Shown here: piece by piece, positions 32,654 through 40,445 of the stretch
Numbering within the stretch: the first letter of the stretch is position 1
Layout: each line of letters starts with the position of its first letter
Origin: Treponema sp.
Lineage (GTDB): Bacteria; Spirochaetota; Spirochaetia; Treponematales; Breznakiellaceae
NCBI GenBank assembly: GCA_031282065.1
Contig: JAITEL010000048.1
Span: forward strand, 1 to 40,445
DNA: 40,445 nucleotides
Direction of reading: 5' to 3'
Notes under the pieces: generated by a model
What the model was told of the DNA's origin: nothing
The model's input: only the letters and a program-made list of their open reading frames with translations
Database searches by the model: none
Program-made: the position numbers and the translations under genes

Positions 32654-33203
32654 ACCGGCTTATGTATGCGGCTCTGCCGATCTGGTAGAGGTTGTTTCCC
32701 CGGCTGTCAATGATCACCACCGTGGGGAAGTCCTCTACGGTGAGGCAATGGACCGCTTCGGTACCCAGCTCCGCAAAGGCGATGATCCGCGCTGCTTTGA
32801 TGCGGTCCGCCAGGAGCGCGCCCAGGCCCCCTATGGCGCCTAGGTACACGGCCCCGGTTTCCCGCATCTTCTGAACCACCGCAGCTGAACGGGTACCCTT
32901 ACCGATCATCCCCCGCAGCCCCAAGGAAAGTAAGGCAGGCGTATAGCTGTCCATCCGGGAACTGGTGGTAGGGCCTGCGGCACCGATGATCCGGCCCGGT
33001 CTTGCCGGGCTCGGTCCCACATAGTAGATAATCTCGTCCTTCAGGGGGAAAGGCAGGGCTTCACCTGTTTCCAGTAAGTGGAAAAGGCGCCGGTGTGCCG
33101 CATCCCGGGCGGTGTAGATGATACCGCTTAAGAAAAGGAGATCCCCTGCATGGAGGAGGGCGGCTTTCTCCCCGGTCAGGGGCAGGTTCATCCGGTGTTC
33201 CAT
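32622..33203 (-). CDS. fumB: Fumarate hydratase class I, beta subunit
   Basis: C-terminal half of a two-subunit iron-sulfur fumarase (or the related tartrate dehydratase beta subunit), 193 residues. The beta-subunit motifs are LLFLSGIIYTARDAAHRR, YYVGPSPARPGRIIGAAGPT-TSSRMDSYTP, GMIGKG and YLGAIGGLGALLADRI. AAGGAGG precedes the ATG. It follows the alpha-subunit gene by 10 bases and must form a complex with it to convert fumarate to malate or the reverse; substrate cannot be fixed from sequence. The symbol denotes the beta subunit, not E. coli FumB. It converges with AMMECR1, with a 32-base overlap. Confidence 0.88.
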   Translation of the reverse strand: MEHRMNLPLTGEKAALLHAGDLLFLSGIIYTARDAAHRRLFHLLETGEALPFPLKDEIIYYVGPSPARPGRIIGAAGPTTSSRMDSYTPALLSLGLRGMIGKGTRSAAVVQKMRETGAVYLGAIGGLGALLADRIKAARIIAFAELGTEAVHCLTVEDFPTVVIIDSRGNNLYQIGRAAYISRFTELPQKPGP

Positions 33204-33213
33204 AAGAGCCTCC

Positions 33214-34053
33214 TTACAGGACCATGCGGGCATGGCGGCTCACATGGCAGTTCAGATTGACCGCACAGGGGAGTCCGGCAATATGGGTAGGCATAGTTTC
33301 CACGGCCACTGCGAGGGCCGTGGTGGCCCCTCCGAAGCCCTGAGGGCCAATGCCCAAGGCATTGATCCGCCTCAGGAGCTGGGCTTCCAGATCCGCGTAA
33401 TAGGGATTCCCGTGAGGGCTTCCCAGGGGACGGAGCAGGGCTTTCTTGGCTAAGTAGGCGGCCTTGTCAAAGCTGCCCCCTATGCCCAGGCCTACGACCA
33501 CCGGCGGGCAGGGGTTGGGCCCTGCGCTTTCCACCACCTGCAGCACAAAATCCATGAGCCCCTGGACCCCCTCGGCAGGGTGGAGCATCTTAATCTGGCT
33601 CATGTTCTCGCTCCCAAAGCCCTTGGGGGCTACGGTAATGGTGAGGGCATCACCGGCCACAAAGTCAATGTAGCAGAGGGCAGGGGTATTGTCCCCGGTG
33701 TTTACCCGTTCCAGGGGGTCGCTTACCACCGACGCGCGGAGAAACCCTTCCCGGTACCCTTGACGCACCCCCTCATCCACCGCGGCAGGGATATCCCCCT
33801 CCAAGTGCAGGTCCCTGCCGATTTCCAGAAACACGCAGGCCATCCCCGTGTCCTGACAGATAGGGATCTCCAGGGAAGGGGCCAGTTCAAAGTTGGCGAT
33901 GATCTGGTCCAGCACTTCCTGGGCTAGAGGCCAGGGTTCCTGTTCCCGGCAGCTTCGGATACATGCCTGGACATCTTCAGGCAAATGGCGGTTCGCTTCG
34001 ATACACAAGTGTTTTACTGCTGCGCTTACCGCTGCACTGGGTATGATTCTCAT
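33214..34053 (-). CDS. fumA: Fumarate hydratase class I, alpha subunit
   Basis: The N-terminal Fe-S subunit of a class I fumarase (or tartrate dehydratase alpha), 279 residues. Cluster and active-site features are IPICQDTGMACVFLEIG, GDNTPALCYIDFV, APKGFGSENMSQIKML, CPPVVVGLGIGGSFDKAAYLAK, GPQGFGGATTALAV and the C-terminal NCHVSRH. The cysteines in ICQDTG, NPCPP and NCH are the probable cluster ligands. GGAG about 15 bases upstream of the ATG is a loose ribosome site. A good promoter (TTGCAG-N17-TATAAT) lies about 75 bases upstream. The beta subunit follows immediately. Confidence 0.9.
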   Translation of the reverse strand: MRIIPSAAVSAAVKHLCIEANRHLPEDVQACIRSCREQEPWPLAQEVLDQIIANFELAPSLEIPICQDTGMACVFLEIGRDLHLEGDIPAAVDEGVRQGYREGFLRASVVSDPLERVNTGDNTPALCYIDFVAGDALTITVAPKGFGSENMSQIKMLHPAEGVQGLMDFVLQVVESAGPNPCPPVVVGLGIGGSFDKAAYLAKKALLRPLGSPHGNPYYADLEAQLLRRINALGIGPQGFGGATTALAVAVETMPTHIAGLPCAVNLNCHVSRHARMVL

Positions 34054-34123
34054 AATGCCGTACGCTCCATAAACGAGTTATGCAGGAAACCGGCATAGCT
34101 GCCCGGACTACTGCATGTCCTGT

Positions 34124-34152
34124 ATTATACCGCAAGCCTTTGGCATCTGCAA
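34124..34152 (-). promoter_or_regulatory. Promoter of the fumarate hydratase operon
   Basis: On the minus strand, TTGCAG (34152-34147), a 17-base spacer and a perfect TATAAT (34129-34124), giving a leader of about 65 bases to the fumA ATG. Confidence 0.8.
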
Positions 34153-34455
34153 AAGCACGGATCTCCTGGCGCCATGGTTTCTCTCTGAGGGCTACCCTGT
34201 GGATCCTATTGACGAATTCCTCATAAACTGGTATTTTCCATAGTAATGACAAGTATGGAGTGGTCCCAGAGACGCATATCCTCTAGTAAGCTCCCGTGCA
34301 GGCTATCCTGGATTCACTTGTTTTGTCAAAAAATCGCTCATCATAGATGCATAGTAGGTGATACCAGCCTCTATAGAACAAGGCCCCAAGGGGAGCTTCC
34401 CTGGAAGTGCCTGATGTATGTGTGAAAAGACCTTCGTTATTAAAGAGGAACCAGA
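34153..34455. other. Intergenic region upstream of tig
   Basis: About 300 bases between the fumA promoter and tig. A 91-codon minus-strand ORF (33977-34252) crosses the promoter and the fumA start, so it is not considered a gene. TTGTCA (34325-34330) is a possible -35, but no confident -10 is seen at the right distance. Confidence 0.4.
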
Positions 34456-35838
34456 GTGACCATATCTAAAGAAATAAGCCGACTTGAACATTCTGCAATA
34501 CAAGTAACTATCACGGTAGGCAAAGAGGATCTTAATGCTGAGTATGATCAACTAGTGGCCGATTACCGTAAGACCCTCCAGATTCCTGGGTTTCGTAAAG
34601 GGAAGGTCCCCAAAACGGTGCTGGAACGAAAATTAGGGGATGGGCTTAAAGCAGAGACCTTGAGCCGTATCCTGGAGCGGGCAGTTACGCAAGTCCTTGA
34701 GGATCCCTCGTTCCCCGAGGCAGATCGCCCCCTGTCCTGTTCTACCCCTGAGATACAGGGTGAACCGAAACTGGATTTGGGGACAGACCTGGTGTTTTCG
34801 GTGTTCTATGAGGTGTTGCCTCCGGTGAGCCTGGGAACCTGGCAGGGACTTGTCGTGGAGGTTCCCCAGGTGCAGATTACCGATGACGATATAAATCGGG
34901 AACTGGAAATCATTCAGGATCGGAACGCCATCATATTTGACAGGGCTGATGAGGCCGAAGCCGCGGCAGGTGATATGGTTACCATCCAGTATAGTGAGCT
35001 CAGCGATACGGGAGAGCCTGTCCCAGGTACGGAGCGGCAGGATTTTGAGTTTACCTTGGGTTCAAGGCATAATCGGTATCATATAGACGATGAGATGCTT
35101 GGGATGAAGCGCGGTGAAACCAGGGACATTGAAAAGACCTATCCTGAAGATTTTTACGATACGGAGCTTGCGGGGAAAACCCTGAAGATCCGGGTAAGCC
35201 TGACTGCCCTCAAGGAAAAGGATCTCCCCGAGATCAATGACGACCTGGCCCAGGATGTGGATGAAAAGTACCGGACCCTGGAGGATCTCAAGGCGAGTAT
35301 TCGTTCCTCCCTCATGGAAGATGTGGATCGGCGGCTGCAAGCGAGTAAGATCGATAAGCTCCTGGAAAAGATCCGGGAGACCACTCCGATGGATCTTCCT
35401 GAATCCCTGATCCGCTTCGAGCTTGAAAGACGCTTGCAGAATGTAGCCCGCAATATGCAGCTTCCTTTAGAAGAGTTGCCGAATCTTATAGAACGCAAGA
35501 ATGGCAGTTTCAGCGCCCTGGTAGAGGCATTGCGGCCGGAAGTAATGAGGGAACTGCATAGCCGGCTCATTATTGATGCCCTTATGAAAGATCGGGGTAT
35601 TGCTATCTCCGATGAAGAGATGGAACAGGAATATGCACACATGGCAGCCCAGACCGAGACCCCGGTGGAAGAGATACGATCCTATTATGAAGCTCAAAAA
35701 GAGCGGAAGGATCTGCTTATGGAGGCCATGAAAGATCGAAAGGTGCATGCCTTGCTGCTGGCAGAAAACACCATCACCACGGGCAAGCCCCTGTCGTATC
35801 TTGATCTGGTAGAACATAAGGATAGCAATACGCTATGA
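34456..35838 (+). CDS. tig: Trigger factor
   Basis: Ribosome-associated chaperone with peptidyl-prolyl isomerase activity, 460 residues. The N-terminal ribosome-binding domain (about 1-120) contains the signature [11 protein letters not shown], which docks on protein L23. The FKBP-like PPIase domain is near 165-250 ([10 protein letters not shown] ... [18 protein letters not shown]). The remainder is the helical cradle of the chaperone domain. The GTG start at 34456 follows an AGAGGA site. The stop overlaps the clpP start (ATGA), and the tig-clpP-clpX order is conserved in many bacteria, linking folding with proteolysis. Confidence 0.95.
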   Translation: MTISKEISRLEHSAIQVTITVGKEDLNAEYDQLVADYRKTLQIPGFRKGKVPKTVLERKLGDGLKAETLSRILERAVTQVLEDPSFPEADRPLSCSTPEIQGEPKLDLGTDLVFSVFYEVLPPVSLGTWQGLVVEVPQVQITDDDINRELEIIQDRNAIIFDRADEAEAAAGDMVTIQYSELSDTGEPVPGTERQDFEFTLGSRHNRYHIDDEMLGMKRGETRDIEKTYPEDFYDTELAGKTLKIRVSLTALKEKDLPEINDDLAQDVDEKYRTLEDLKASIRSSLMEDVDRRLQASKIDKLLEKIRETTPMDLPESLIRFELERRLQNVARNMQLPLEELPNLIERKNGSFSALVEALRPEVMRELHSRLIIDALMKDRGIAISDEEMEQEYAHMAAQTETPVEEIRSYYEAQKERKDLLMEAMKDRKVHALLLAENTITTGKPLSYLDLVEHKDSNTL

Positions 35839-36449
35839 ACGAAAAAATGAACAGCCTGGTACCCATGGTAGTTGAGCAAACCGGCATGGGGGAGCGCGCC
35901 TACGATATCTATTCCCGTTTATTAAAAGATCGGATCGTTTTTCTGGATGGAGAGATCAACGATCTTACCGCGGACTTGGTGGTGGCGGAACTGCTTTTTT
36001 TAGACGGCCAAGATACGGATAAGGATATAAACCTCTACATCAATACCCCCGGCGGTTCGGTTACCGCAGGGCTGGCCATTTATGATACTATCCAGTATGT
36101 CAAGTCCGATGTACAAACCATTTGCGTGGGCCAGGCAGCCAGTATGGGCGCGCTTATTCTTACCGCAGGGGCCCGGGGTAAGCGCTACGTGCTGCCTTCT
36201 TCTCGGGTGCTCATCCATCAGCCCTGGGGAGGTGCCCAAGGGCAGGCCCGGGACATAGGGATTCAGGCAAAAGAGATCCTGCGCTTAAAAAAGATCCTGG
36301 TAGAGTATTTTGCCACGCATACCGGTAAAGCGGTCCAACAGATAGCTTTGGATATGGAAAGGGATTTTTATATGTCTGCTGCTGATGCGGTGGCCTATGG
36401 AGTGGCTGATTCGGTCTTAACGAGGGAAAAATATGGCAAGAATTCGTAA
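35835..36449 (+). CDS. clpP: ATP-dependent Clp protease proteolytic subunit
   Basis: Serine protease that forms tetradecameric rings with ClpX. The 204 residues show the catalytic triad: Ser in [13 protein letters not shown], His in [12 protein letters not shown] and Asp in [12 protein letters not shown]. The N-terminus [20 protein letters not shown] is the usual start of the mature enzyme, so any propeptide is very short. The ATG overlaps the tig stop and the end overlaps clpX by 17 bases, indicating a tightly coupled operon. Confidence 0.97.
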   Translation: MNEKMNSLVPMVVEQTGMGERAYDIYSRLLKDRIVFLDGEINDLTADLVVAELLFLDGQDTDKDINLYINTPGGSVTAGLAIYDTIQYVKSDVQTICVGQAASMGALILTAGARGKRYVLPSSRVLIHQPWGGAQGQARDIGIQAKEILRLKKILVEYFATHTGKAVQQIALDMERDFYMSAADAVAYGVADSVLTREKYGKNS

Positions 36450-37686
36450 TGGTTCCGGTGGATTTGAGCGTTCCTGTTCCTTTTGTGGAAAAGGTCCGGA
36501 TATGGCAAGGCATCTTATTGCCGGGCCGAACGATGTATTTATCTGTGATGAATGTATAGATGTCTGCCGTAAGATCATCGCCGAAGAGAGTTATGAGCTT
36601 CCCACTCAGTTCACCGGTGAGATTCCAACCCCTCGGGAGATAAAAAACTACCTGGATCTCTTCATCATTGGACAGGATATGGCGAAACGGGCCCTCTCGG
36701 TAGCGGTGTATAACCATTATAAACGGATAGCCAATCCTCGCAAAGGGCAGGATGAGGTAGAGATCGAGAAGTCCAATGTGCTGCTTATTGGCCCTACGGG
36801 CACGGGGAAAACCCTCCTTGCGAAAACCTTAGCCAAGAAGTTGAAGGTTCCTTTTGCCATTGTAGACGCCACTACCCTTACTGAAGCGGGGTATGTGGGA
36901 GAGGATGTGGAGAACATCCTCCTCAAACTGATTCAGAGTGCCGGAGGAAACATCCCGGCAGCAGAACGGGGAATCGTCTACATTGACGAAATCGATAAGA
37001 TCGCCCGCAAAGGCGAGAATATTTCCATTACCCGGGATGTATCCGGGGAGGGGGTTCAGCAGGCCCTGCTTAAGATCATCGAAGGGACCGTTGCGTCGGT
37101 ACCTCCCCAGGGAGGGCGTAAACACCCGAACCAGGAAATGCTGCGGATTGATACCACGGATATACTCTTCATCTGTGGCGGGGCTTTCGTAGGCTTGGAA
37201 AAGCTCATTGAACGGCGGGTGCTTCAGCATCCTCTGGGCTTTGGCGCGGAGGTGAGAGAAAAGAACAGTAAAAACCTGAAAGAACTCTACGATGCCCTGC
37301 ACCCGGATGATCTCATCCATTTTGGGATGATTCCTGAATTCATAGGGAGACTCCCTATTACCGTGAGTCTGGAAGAGCTGAAACGGGATGAGCTTAGGCG
37401 TATCATCACCGAACCCCGAAATGCCATTGTCAAACAGTACCAAGCATCCCTGGCCATGGACGAGGTTATGCTTGAGTTTACCGAAGGGGCCATCAACGCC
37501 ATTGCAGATACCGCGATCAAGCAGAAGACCGGCGCTCGAGGGCTGCGGGCCATTGTGGAGAAACTCATGACCGATATTATGTTTGAAATTCCCTCTATGG
37601 AGGGAAGCAAGCGGGTTGTCATTACCCAGGAGGTAGTGGAGAAATCCGAATCCCCTGAAATCCTTCCGTTCCAAAAAAGCGCATGA
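36433..37686 (+). CDS. clpX: Clp protease ATP-binding subunit ClpX
   Basis: AAA+ unfoldase that recognises substrates and feeds ClpP, 417 residues. The N-terminal zinc domain has four cysteines (CSFCGKG ... CDECIDVC). Walker A is [15 protein letters not shown], Walker [11 protein letters not shown], and the pore loop is in [10 protein letters not shown]-type sequence. The ClpP-docking loop IGF is replaced by LGF in the HPLGFGAEV segment, a variation of the usual motif. Sensor [13 protein letters not shown] is present. It overlaps clpP by 17 bases and ends 98 bases before gyrA, which has its own promoter. Confidence 0.96.
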   Translation: MARIRNGSGGFERSCSFCGKGPDMARHLIAGPNDVFICDECIDVCRKIIAEESYELPTQFTGEIPTPREIKNYLDLFIIGQDMAKRALSVAVYNHYKRIANPRKGQDEVEIEKSNVLLIGPTGTGKTLLAKTLAKKLKVPFAIVDATTLTEAGYVGEDVENILLKLIQSAGGNIPAAERGIVYIDEIDKIARKGENISITRDVSGEGVQQALLKIIEGTVASVPPQGGRKHPNQEMLRIDTTDILFICGGAFVGLEKLIERRVLQHPLGFGAEVREKNSKNLKELYDALHPDDLIHFGMIPEFIGRLPITVSLEELKRDELRRIITEPRNAIVKQYQASLAMDEVMLEFTEGAINAIADTAIKQKTGARGLRAIVEKLMTDIMFEIPSMEGSKRVVITQEVVEKSESPEILPFQKSA

Positions 37687-37730
37687 ATCTCCTTCTGGTC
37701 GGTTGCTTCTATGTTGCTTGCTGTACAGCT

Positions 37731-37760
37731 TTGACAAAAATCTGCGTTTCATAGTATAGT
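37731..37760 (+). promoter_or_regulatory. Promoter of gyrA
   Basis: TTGACA (37731-37736), an 18-base spacer and TATAGT (37755-37760), 24 bases before the GTG start. Confidence 0.8.
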
Positions 37761-37784
37761 GGCACCTGTTAAGGATATTACCTC

Positions 37785-40223
37785 GTGCTTAAAAGTGGAA
37801 AAATTATATCGGTTGCCATAGAAGATGAAGTAAAGACGGCGTATCTGAACTACGCCATGTCGGTTATTGTGGCCCGGGCCTTGCCGGATGTGCGGGACGG
37901 CTTAAAACCCGTGCACCGCAGGCTGCTGTATGCTATGGACGAGCTGGGACTGCGGCCTAATGCAGCCACCAAGAAGAGCGCCCGCATCACTGGTGACGCG
38001 ATGGGTAAGTACCACCCCCATGGGGACGCCTCCATTTATGACGCCCTGGTTCGTATGGCTCAGGACTTCTCCTTGCGCTATCCCTTGGTACAAGGCCAGG
38101 GTAACTTCGGCTCCCTCGACGGCGACCCTCCTGCGGCTATGCGTTACACCGAAGCCCGGCTTTCCCGTATCGGCGACGAACTGCTCTTGGATCTCAAGAA
38201 AGAGACCGTGGATTTTGTTCCCAATTACGACGAATCCCTTATGGAACCTCTGGTCCTCCCTGCTGCGGTACCGAATCTGCTCATCAACGGGTCCAGCGGC
38301 ATTGCCGTGGGTATGGCCACTAACATGGCCCCTCATAACCTGGTGGAAGTCTGTCAGGGGATCTGCGCATACATTGATAACCCCGATATTACCCTGGAAG
38401 CCCTGATGCAGCATATAAGCGGCCCGGACTTTCCCACCGGAGGCATCATCCTGGGCCGCCGGGGCATAAAAGAAGCCTATAAGCTGGGCCGGGGTAAGAT
38501 CATGATTCGGGGCCGCTTCACCGTGGAGACCACCAAATCCGGCAGAGAGATCATCGTTTTCCATGACATCCCCTATACGGTGAACAAGGCCTCCCTGATT
38601 ATTCGGATTAGCGAACTCATTCGGGACAAGATCATAGACGGTATTGCCGAACACCGGGACGAATCTGACCGGGAGGGCCTGAGGATCGTGATTGAACTCA
38701 AAAAGGGGGCCATCCTCAAGGTCGTGCTGAACCAGCTCTTCTCCCATACGACCTTGCAATCCTCCTTCAGTATCATCAACCTGGCCCTGGTCCAGGGTAA
38801 ACCCCGGTGCCTGGGCCTCAAGGAACTGATCCATTACTTTGTGGAACACCGGGTTGAGGTGATCACCCGGAGAACCCGCTATGAGCTGCGCAAGGCGGAG
38901 GAGCGCTCCCATATTGTACAGGGGCTGCTCATCGCCCTGGAACACATTGATGAGGTGGTGGCCGGGGTGAGGGCTTCCCGGGACATCAACGTGGCCAAAA
39001 CCCGTCTGGAGGAGCGCTTTCACCTGTCCCCTATCCAGGCTTCTGCCATTGTGGACATGCGTCTTGGCAGGCTCACGAACCTAGAAACCGAGAAGGTCCG
39101 ACAAGAACTGTCCGAACTTTCCCTCTACATCGCATATCTGCGTTCCCTTTTGGAGGATGAGCGGAAACTGCGGGAACTCATCAAAGAGGAAACCCGCAGT
39201 ATTGCCGAGCGCTACGGGGATGATAGGCGCACGGCAATCATGAGCGGGGAAGTGGAGAACATCAATATCGAAGACCTCATCAAAAAAGAAGAAATGATGA
39301 TTCTCATTTCCAACCTGGGCTACATTAAGCGGATCCCGGTATCGGCCTACCGGAACCAGAGCCGGGGCGGTAAGGGCATGGTCAGCGCCCGCCTTGCGGA
39401 AGACGACTTTGTGGAGCAGATCTTCGTGGCTTCCACCCACGAGTACATCCTGTTCATCACCAGCGAGGGCCGGGCCTACTGGATGAAAGTCCACGAGCTC
39501 CCTGAAGGTTCCCGGATTTCCAAAGGGGTCCATATCAAGACCCTGCTCAAGGTTTCCTCCAATGAGGATATTACCGCGGTGGTGTCCCTCAAGGACTTTA
39601 CGGATGATCAGTACCTCTTCATGAGCACTGCCCGGGGCCTGGTCAAGAAGGTGCAAACCAGCATGTTTGCCAGTGCCAAAACCCGGGGAATTCATATCAT
39701 CAAGCTCAAGGAAGGGGATAAGCTGGTGAACGCCCTGCTCACCAGCGGAGATGATGCGGTGGTCTTCATCTCCCGCAAAGGCCTGGCCCTGCGTACGGCA
39801 GAGGATCAGATACGGGTCATGGGCCGCTTCAGCGGGGGGATCATCGGCATGAAGCTCGACGACGATGACGAGCTCACCGGCGTGCTCCGGGTGGATGATA
39901 GGGAGACCATGCTGCTCATCTCTGAATACGGCTTTGGCAAGCGGGTGAGTTTTAGCGAGTTTACTTCCCACGGCCGGGGAACCGGCGGGCAGCGCATCTA
40001 CACGGTGAGCGAGAAAACCGGCGAATTGGTGGGCTGCGTCAATGTCCGTGATACCGAGGAGATCATGGGTATCACCAGCCAAGGGAAGTCCCTCAAGCTT
40101 AAGGTGGAGGGCATCCGGGTTATGGGCCGGGCCGCCCAGGGGGTGCGCATCCTCAGTATCGACAAGCCGGACTTTGTTATCGGTGTGGATAGGATCGTCG
40201 GGGAAGCCCCCCAGGGGGTTTAA
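37785..40223 (+). CDS. gyrA: DNA gyrase subunit A
   Basis: Breakage-reunion subunit of gyrase, 812 residues. The catalytic Tyr is Y121 in [10 protein letters not shown]. The quinolone region reads [14 protein letters not shown]82 stands where E. coli has Ser83, and D86 matches Asp87. The C-terminal pinwheel domain contains QSRGGKG, close to the gyrase-specific box QRRGGKG, which favours GyrA over ParC. Start is GTG 37785 with AAGGA upstream. Repeat-derived sequence begins just at the stop codon. No gyrB is present in the window. Confidence 0.94.
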   Translation: MLKSGKIISVAIEDEVKTAYLNYAMSVIVARALPDVRDGLKPVHRRLLYAMDELGLRPNAATKKSARITGDAMGKYHPHGDASIYDALVRMAQDFSLRYPLVQGQGNFGSLDGDPPAAMRYTEARLSRIGDELLLDLKKETVDFVPNYDESLMEPLVLPAAVPNLLINGSSGIAVGMATNMAPHNLVEVCQGICAYIDNPDITLEALMQHISGPDFPTGGIILGRRGIKEAYKLGRGKIMIRGRFTVETTKSGREIIVFHDIPYTVNKASLIIRISELIRDKIIDGIAEHRDESDREGLRIVIELKKGAILKVVLNQLFSHTTLQSSFSIINLALVQGKPRCLGLKELIHYFVEHRVEVITRRTRYELRKAEERSHIVQGLLIALEHIDEVVAGVRASRDINVAKTRLEERFHLSPIQASAIVDMRLGRLTNLETEKVRQELSELSLYIAYLRSLLEDERKLRELIKEETRSIAERYGDDRRTAIMSGEVENINIEDLIKKEEMMILISNLGYIKRIPVSAYRNQSRGGKGMVSARLAEDDFVEQIFVASTHEYILFITSEGRAYWMKVHELPEGSRISKGVHIKTLLKVSSNEDITAVVSLKDFTDDQYLFMSTARGLVKKVQTSMFASAKTRGIHIIKLKEGDKLVNALLTSGDDAVVFISRKGLALRTAEDQIRVMGRFSGGIIGMKLDDDDELTGVLRVDDRETMLLISEYGFGKRVSFSEFTSHGRGTGGQRIYTVSEKTGELVGCVNVRDTEEIMGITSQGKSLKLKVEGIRVMGRAAQGVRILSIDKPDFVIGVDRIVGEAPQGV

Positions 40224-40330
40224 AGCCCATGACGGGCAGTGGTAATTAGGCAGCTAAGCGCCCCTTGCCTGTAGCTTGGGATGATCAGGACGAACTTCCG
40301 GGGGGTTTATGGGGGGCCTTTCGGCCCAGG
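40216..40330 (+). repeat. Dispersed repeat with GC-rich palindrome (copy 3)
   Basis: Matches 19741-19850 along about 110 bases: GGGTTTAA-GCCC, TGACGGGCAGTGG, TAAGCGCCCCTTGCCT, GATCAGGACGAACTTCC, GGGGGG, GGGGGGCCTTTCGGCC. It overlaps the gyrA stop codon. The GGGCC-TTTC-GGCCC hairpin may help end the gyrA transcript. Confidence 0.85.
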
Positions 40331-40339
40331 GCAAACTCA

Positions 40340-40368
40340 TTTACCTCTTTTTGAGGGAAGGCTAGAAT
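40340..40368 (+). promoter_or_regulatory. Possible promoter of the last gene
   Basis: TTTACC (40340-40345), a 17-base spacer and TAGAAT (40363-40368), about 30 bases before the ATG at 40398. Confidence 0.5.
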
Positions 40369-40397
40369 AGTATCTGTCCCAATGGGAGGAGCTAGAT

Positions 40398-40445
40398 ATG
40401 GAAATAGACGCGCGAAGCATCGAAAAACTGGAAAAGAGCTTTGAA
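40398..40445 (+). CDS. Start of an unidentified gene (partial)
   Basis: ATG at 40398, preceded by GGGAGGA and a plausible promoter, opens a frame that runs off the window after 16 codons (MEIDARSIEKLEKSFE). Too short to identify. Confidence 0.55.
   Translation, partial: MEIDARSIEKLEKSFE

Noticed and set aside
33977-34252. 91-codon minus-strand ORF at the fumA start
   Set aside because: It overlaps the fumA promoter and the first codons of fumA in another frame, and shows no recognisable domain.

Overview
The window looks like a chromosomal segment of a GC-rich spirochaete, most probably a member of the Treponema group. The reasons are the tig-clpP-clpX-gyrA block, an archaeal/eukaryote-like histidyl-tRNA synthetase, a bipartite lipoate ligase, and several proteins of a type I associate with treponemes (inference from memory, no search run). 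No phage, transposase, integrase or CRISPR system is visible. What stands out is an unusual load of tandem and dispersed repeats.

Layout. 1-1137: six tandem 152-bp units, each built from inverted arms, in front of hisS. 1138-6964: hisS, then a histidine biosynthesis operon hisG-hisB-hisH-hisF-hisA/IE, in which the last gene fuses three enzymes; a terminator hairpin preceded by a short His-containing ORF lies just ahead of hisG and may be an attenuator. 7049-11671: a GH130 mannoside phosphorylase, an array of 23-bp repeats, a cytidylate-kinase-like protein, a MutY-like glycosylase without iron-sulfur cysteines, and lipA with a split lipoate ligase. 11688-13433: an AT-richer stretch with an NYN-nuclease/cold-shock protein and the decayed remnant of a DUF1848 gene. 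13469-19773: molybdenum hydroxylase genes xdhABC, two exported small proteins and guanine deaminase (purine catabolism). 19856-24104 (minus strand): ilvD, ilvB and a TPR lipoprotein. 24105-24838: a repeat-filled intergenic region. 24839-30669: an SDR-like protein converging on a giant purL, whose 1717-residue product carries a 14-copy, 84-bp in-frame minisatellite. 30886-34053: tRNA-Arg(CCT), trpS, an AMMECR1 protein and two-subunit fumarate hydratase. 34456-40223: tig-clpP-clpX and gyrA, followed by the start of one further gene.

How the genes fit together. Histidine synthesis (lacking hisC and hisD here) and branched-chain amino acid synthesis (ilvB and ilvD without ilvN, ilvC or ilvE here) suggest a partly prototrophic organism whose remaining pathway genes lie elsewhere. 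The xdh-guaD cluster breaks down guanine and xanthine while purL serves de novo purine synthesis. Three repeat families recur in separate places: a 23-bp palindromic minisatellite (three arrays), a GC-rich palindromic element (three copies), and the 84-bp purL repeat, which also occurs once between genes upstream of ilvD. Several genes lack a Shine-Dalgarno sequence and have a -10-like hexamer 6 to 8 bases before the start codon, which suggests leaderless mRNAs.
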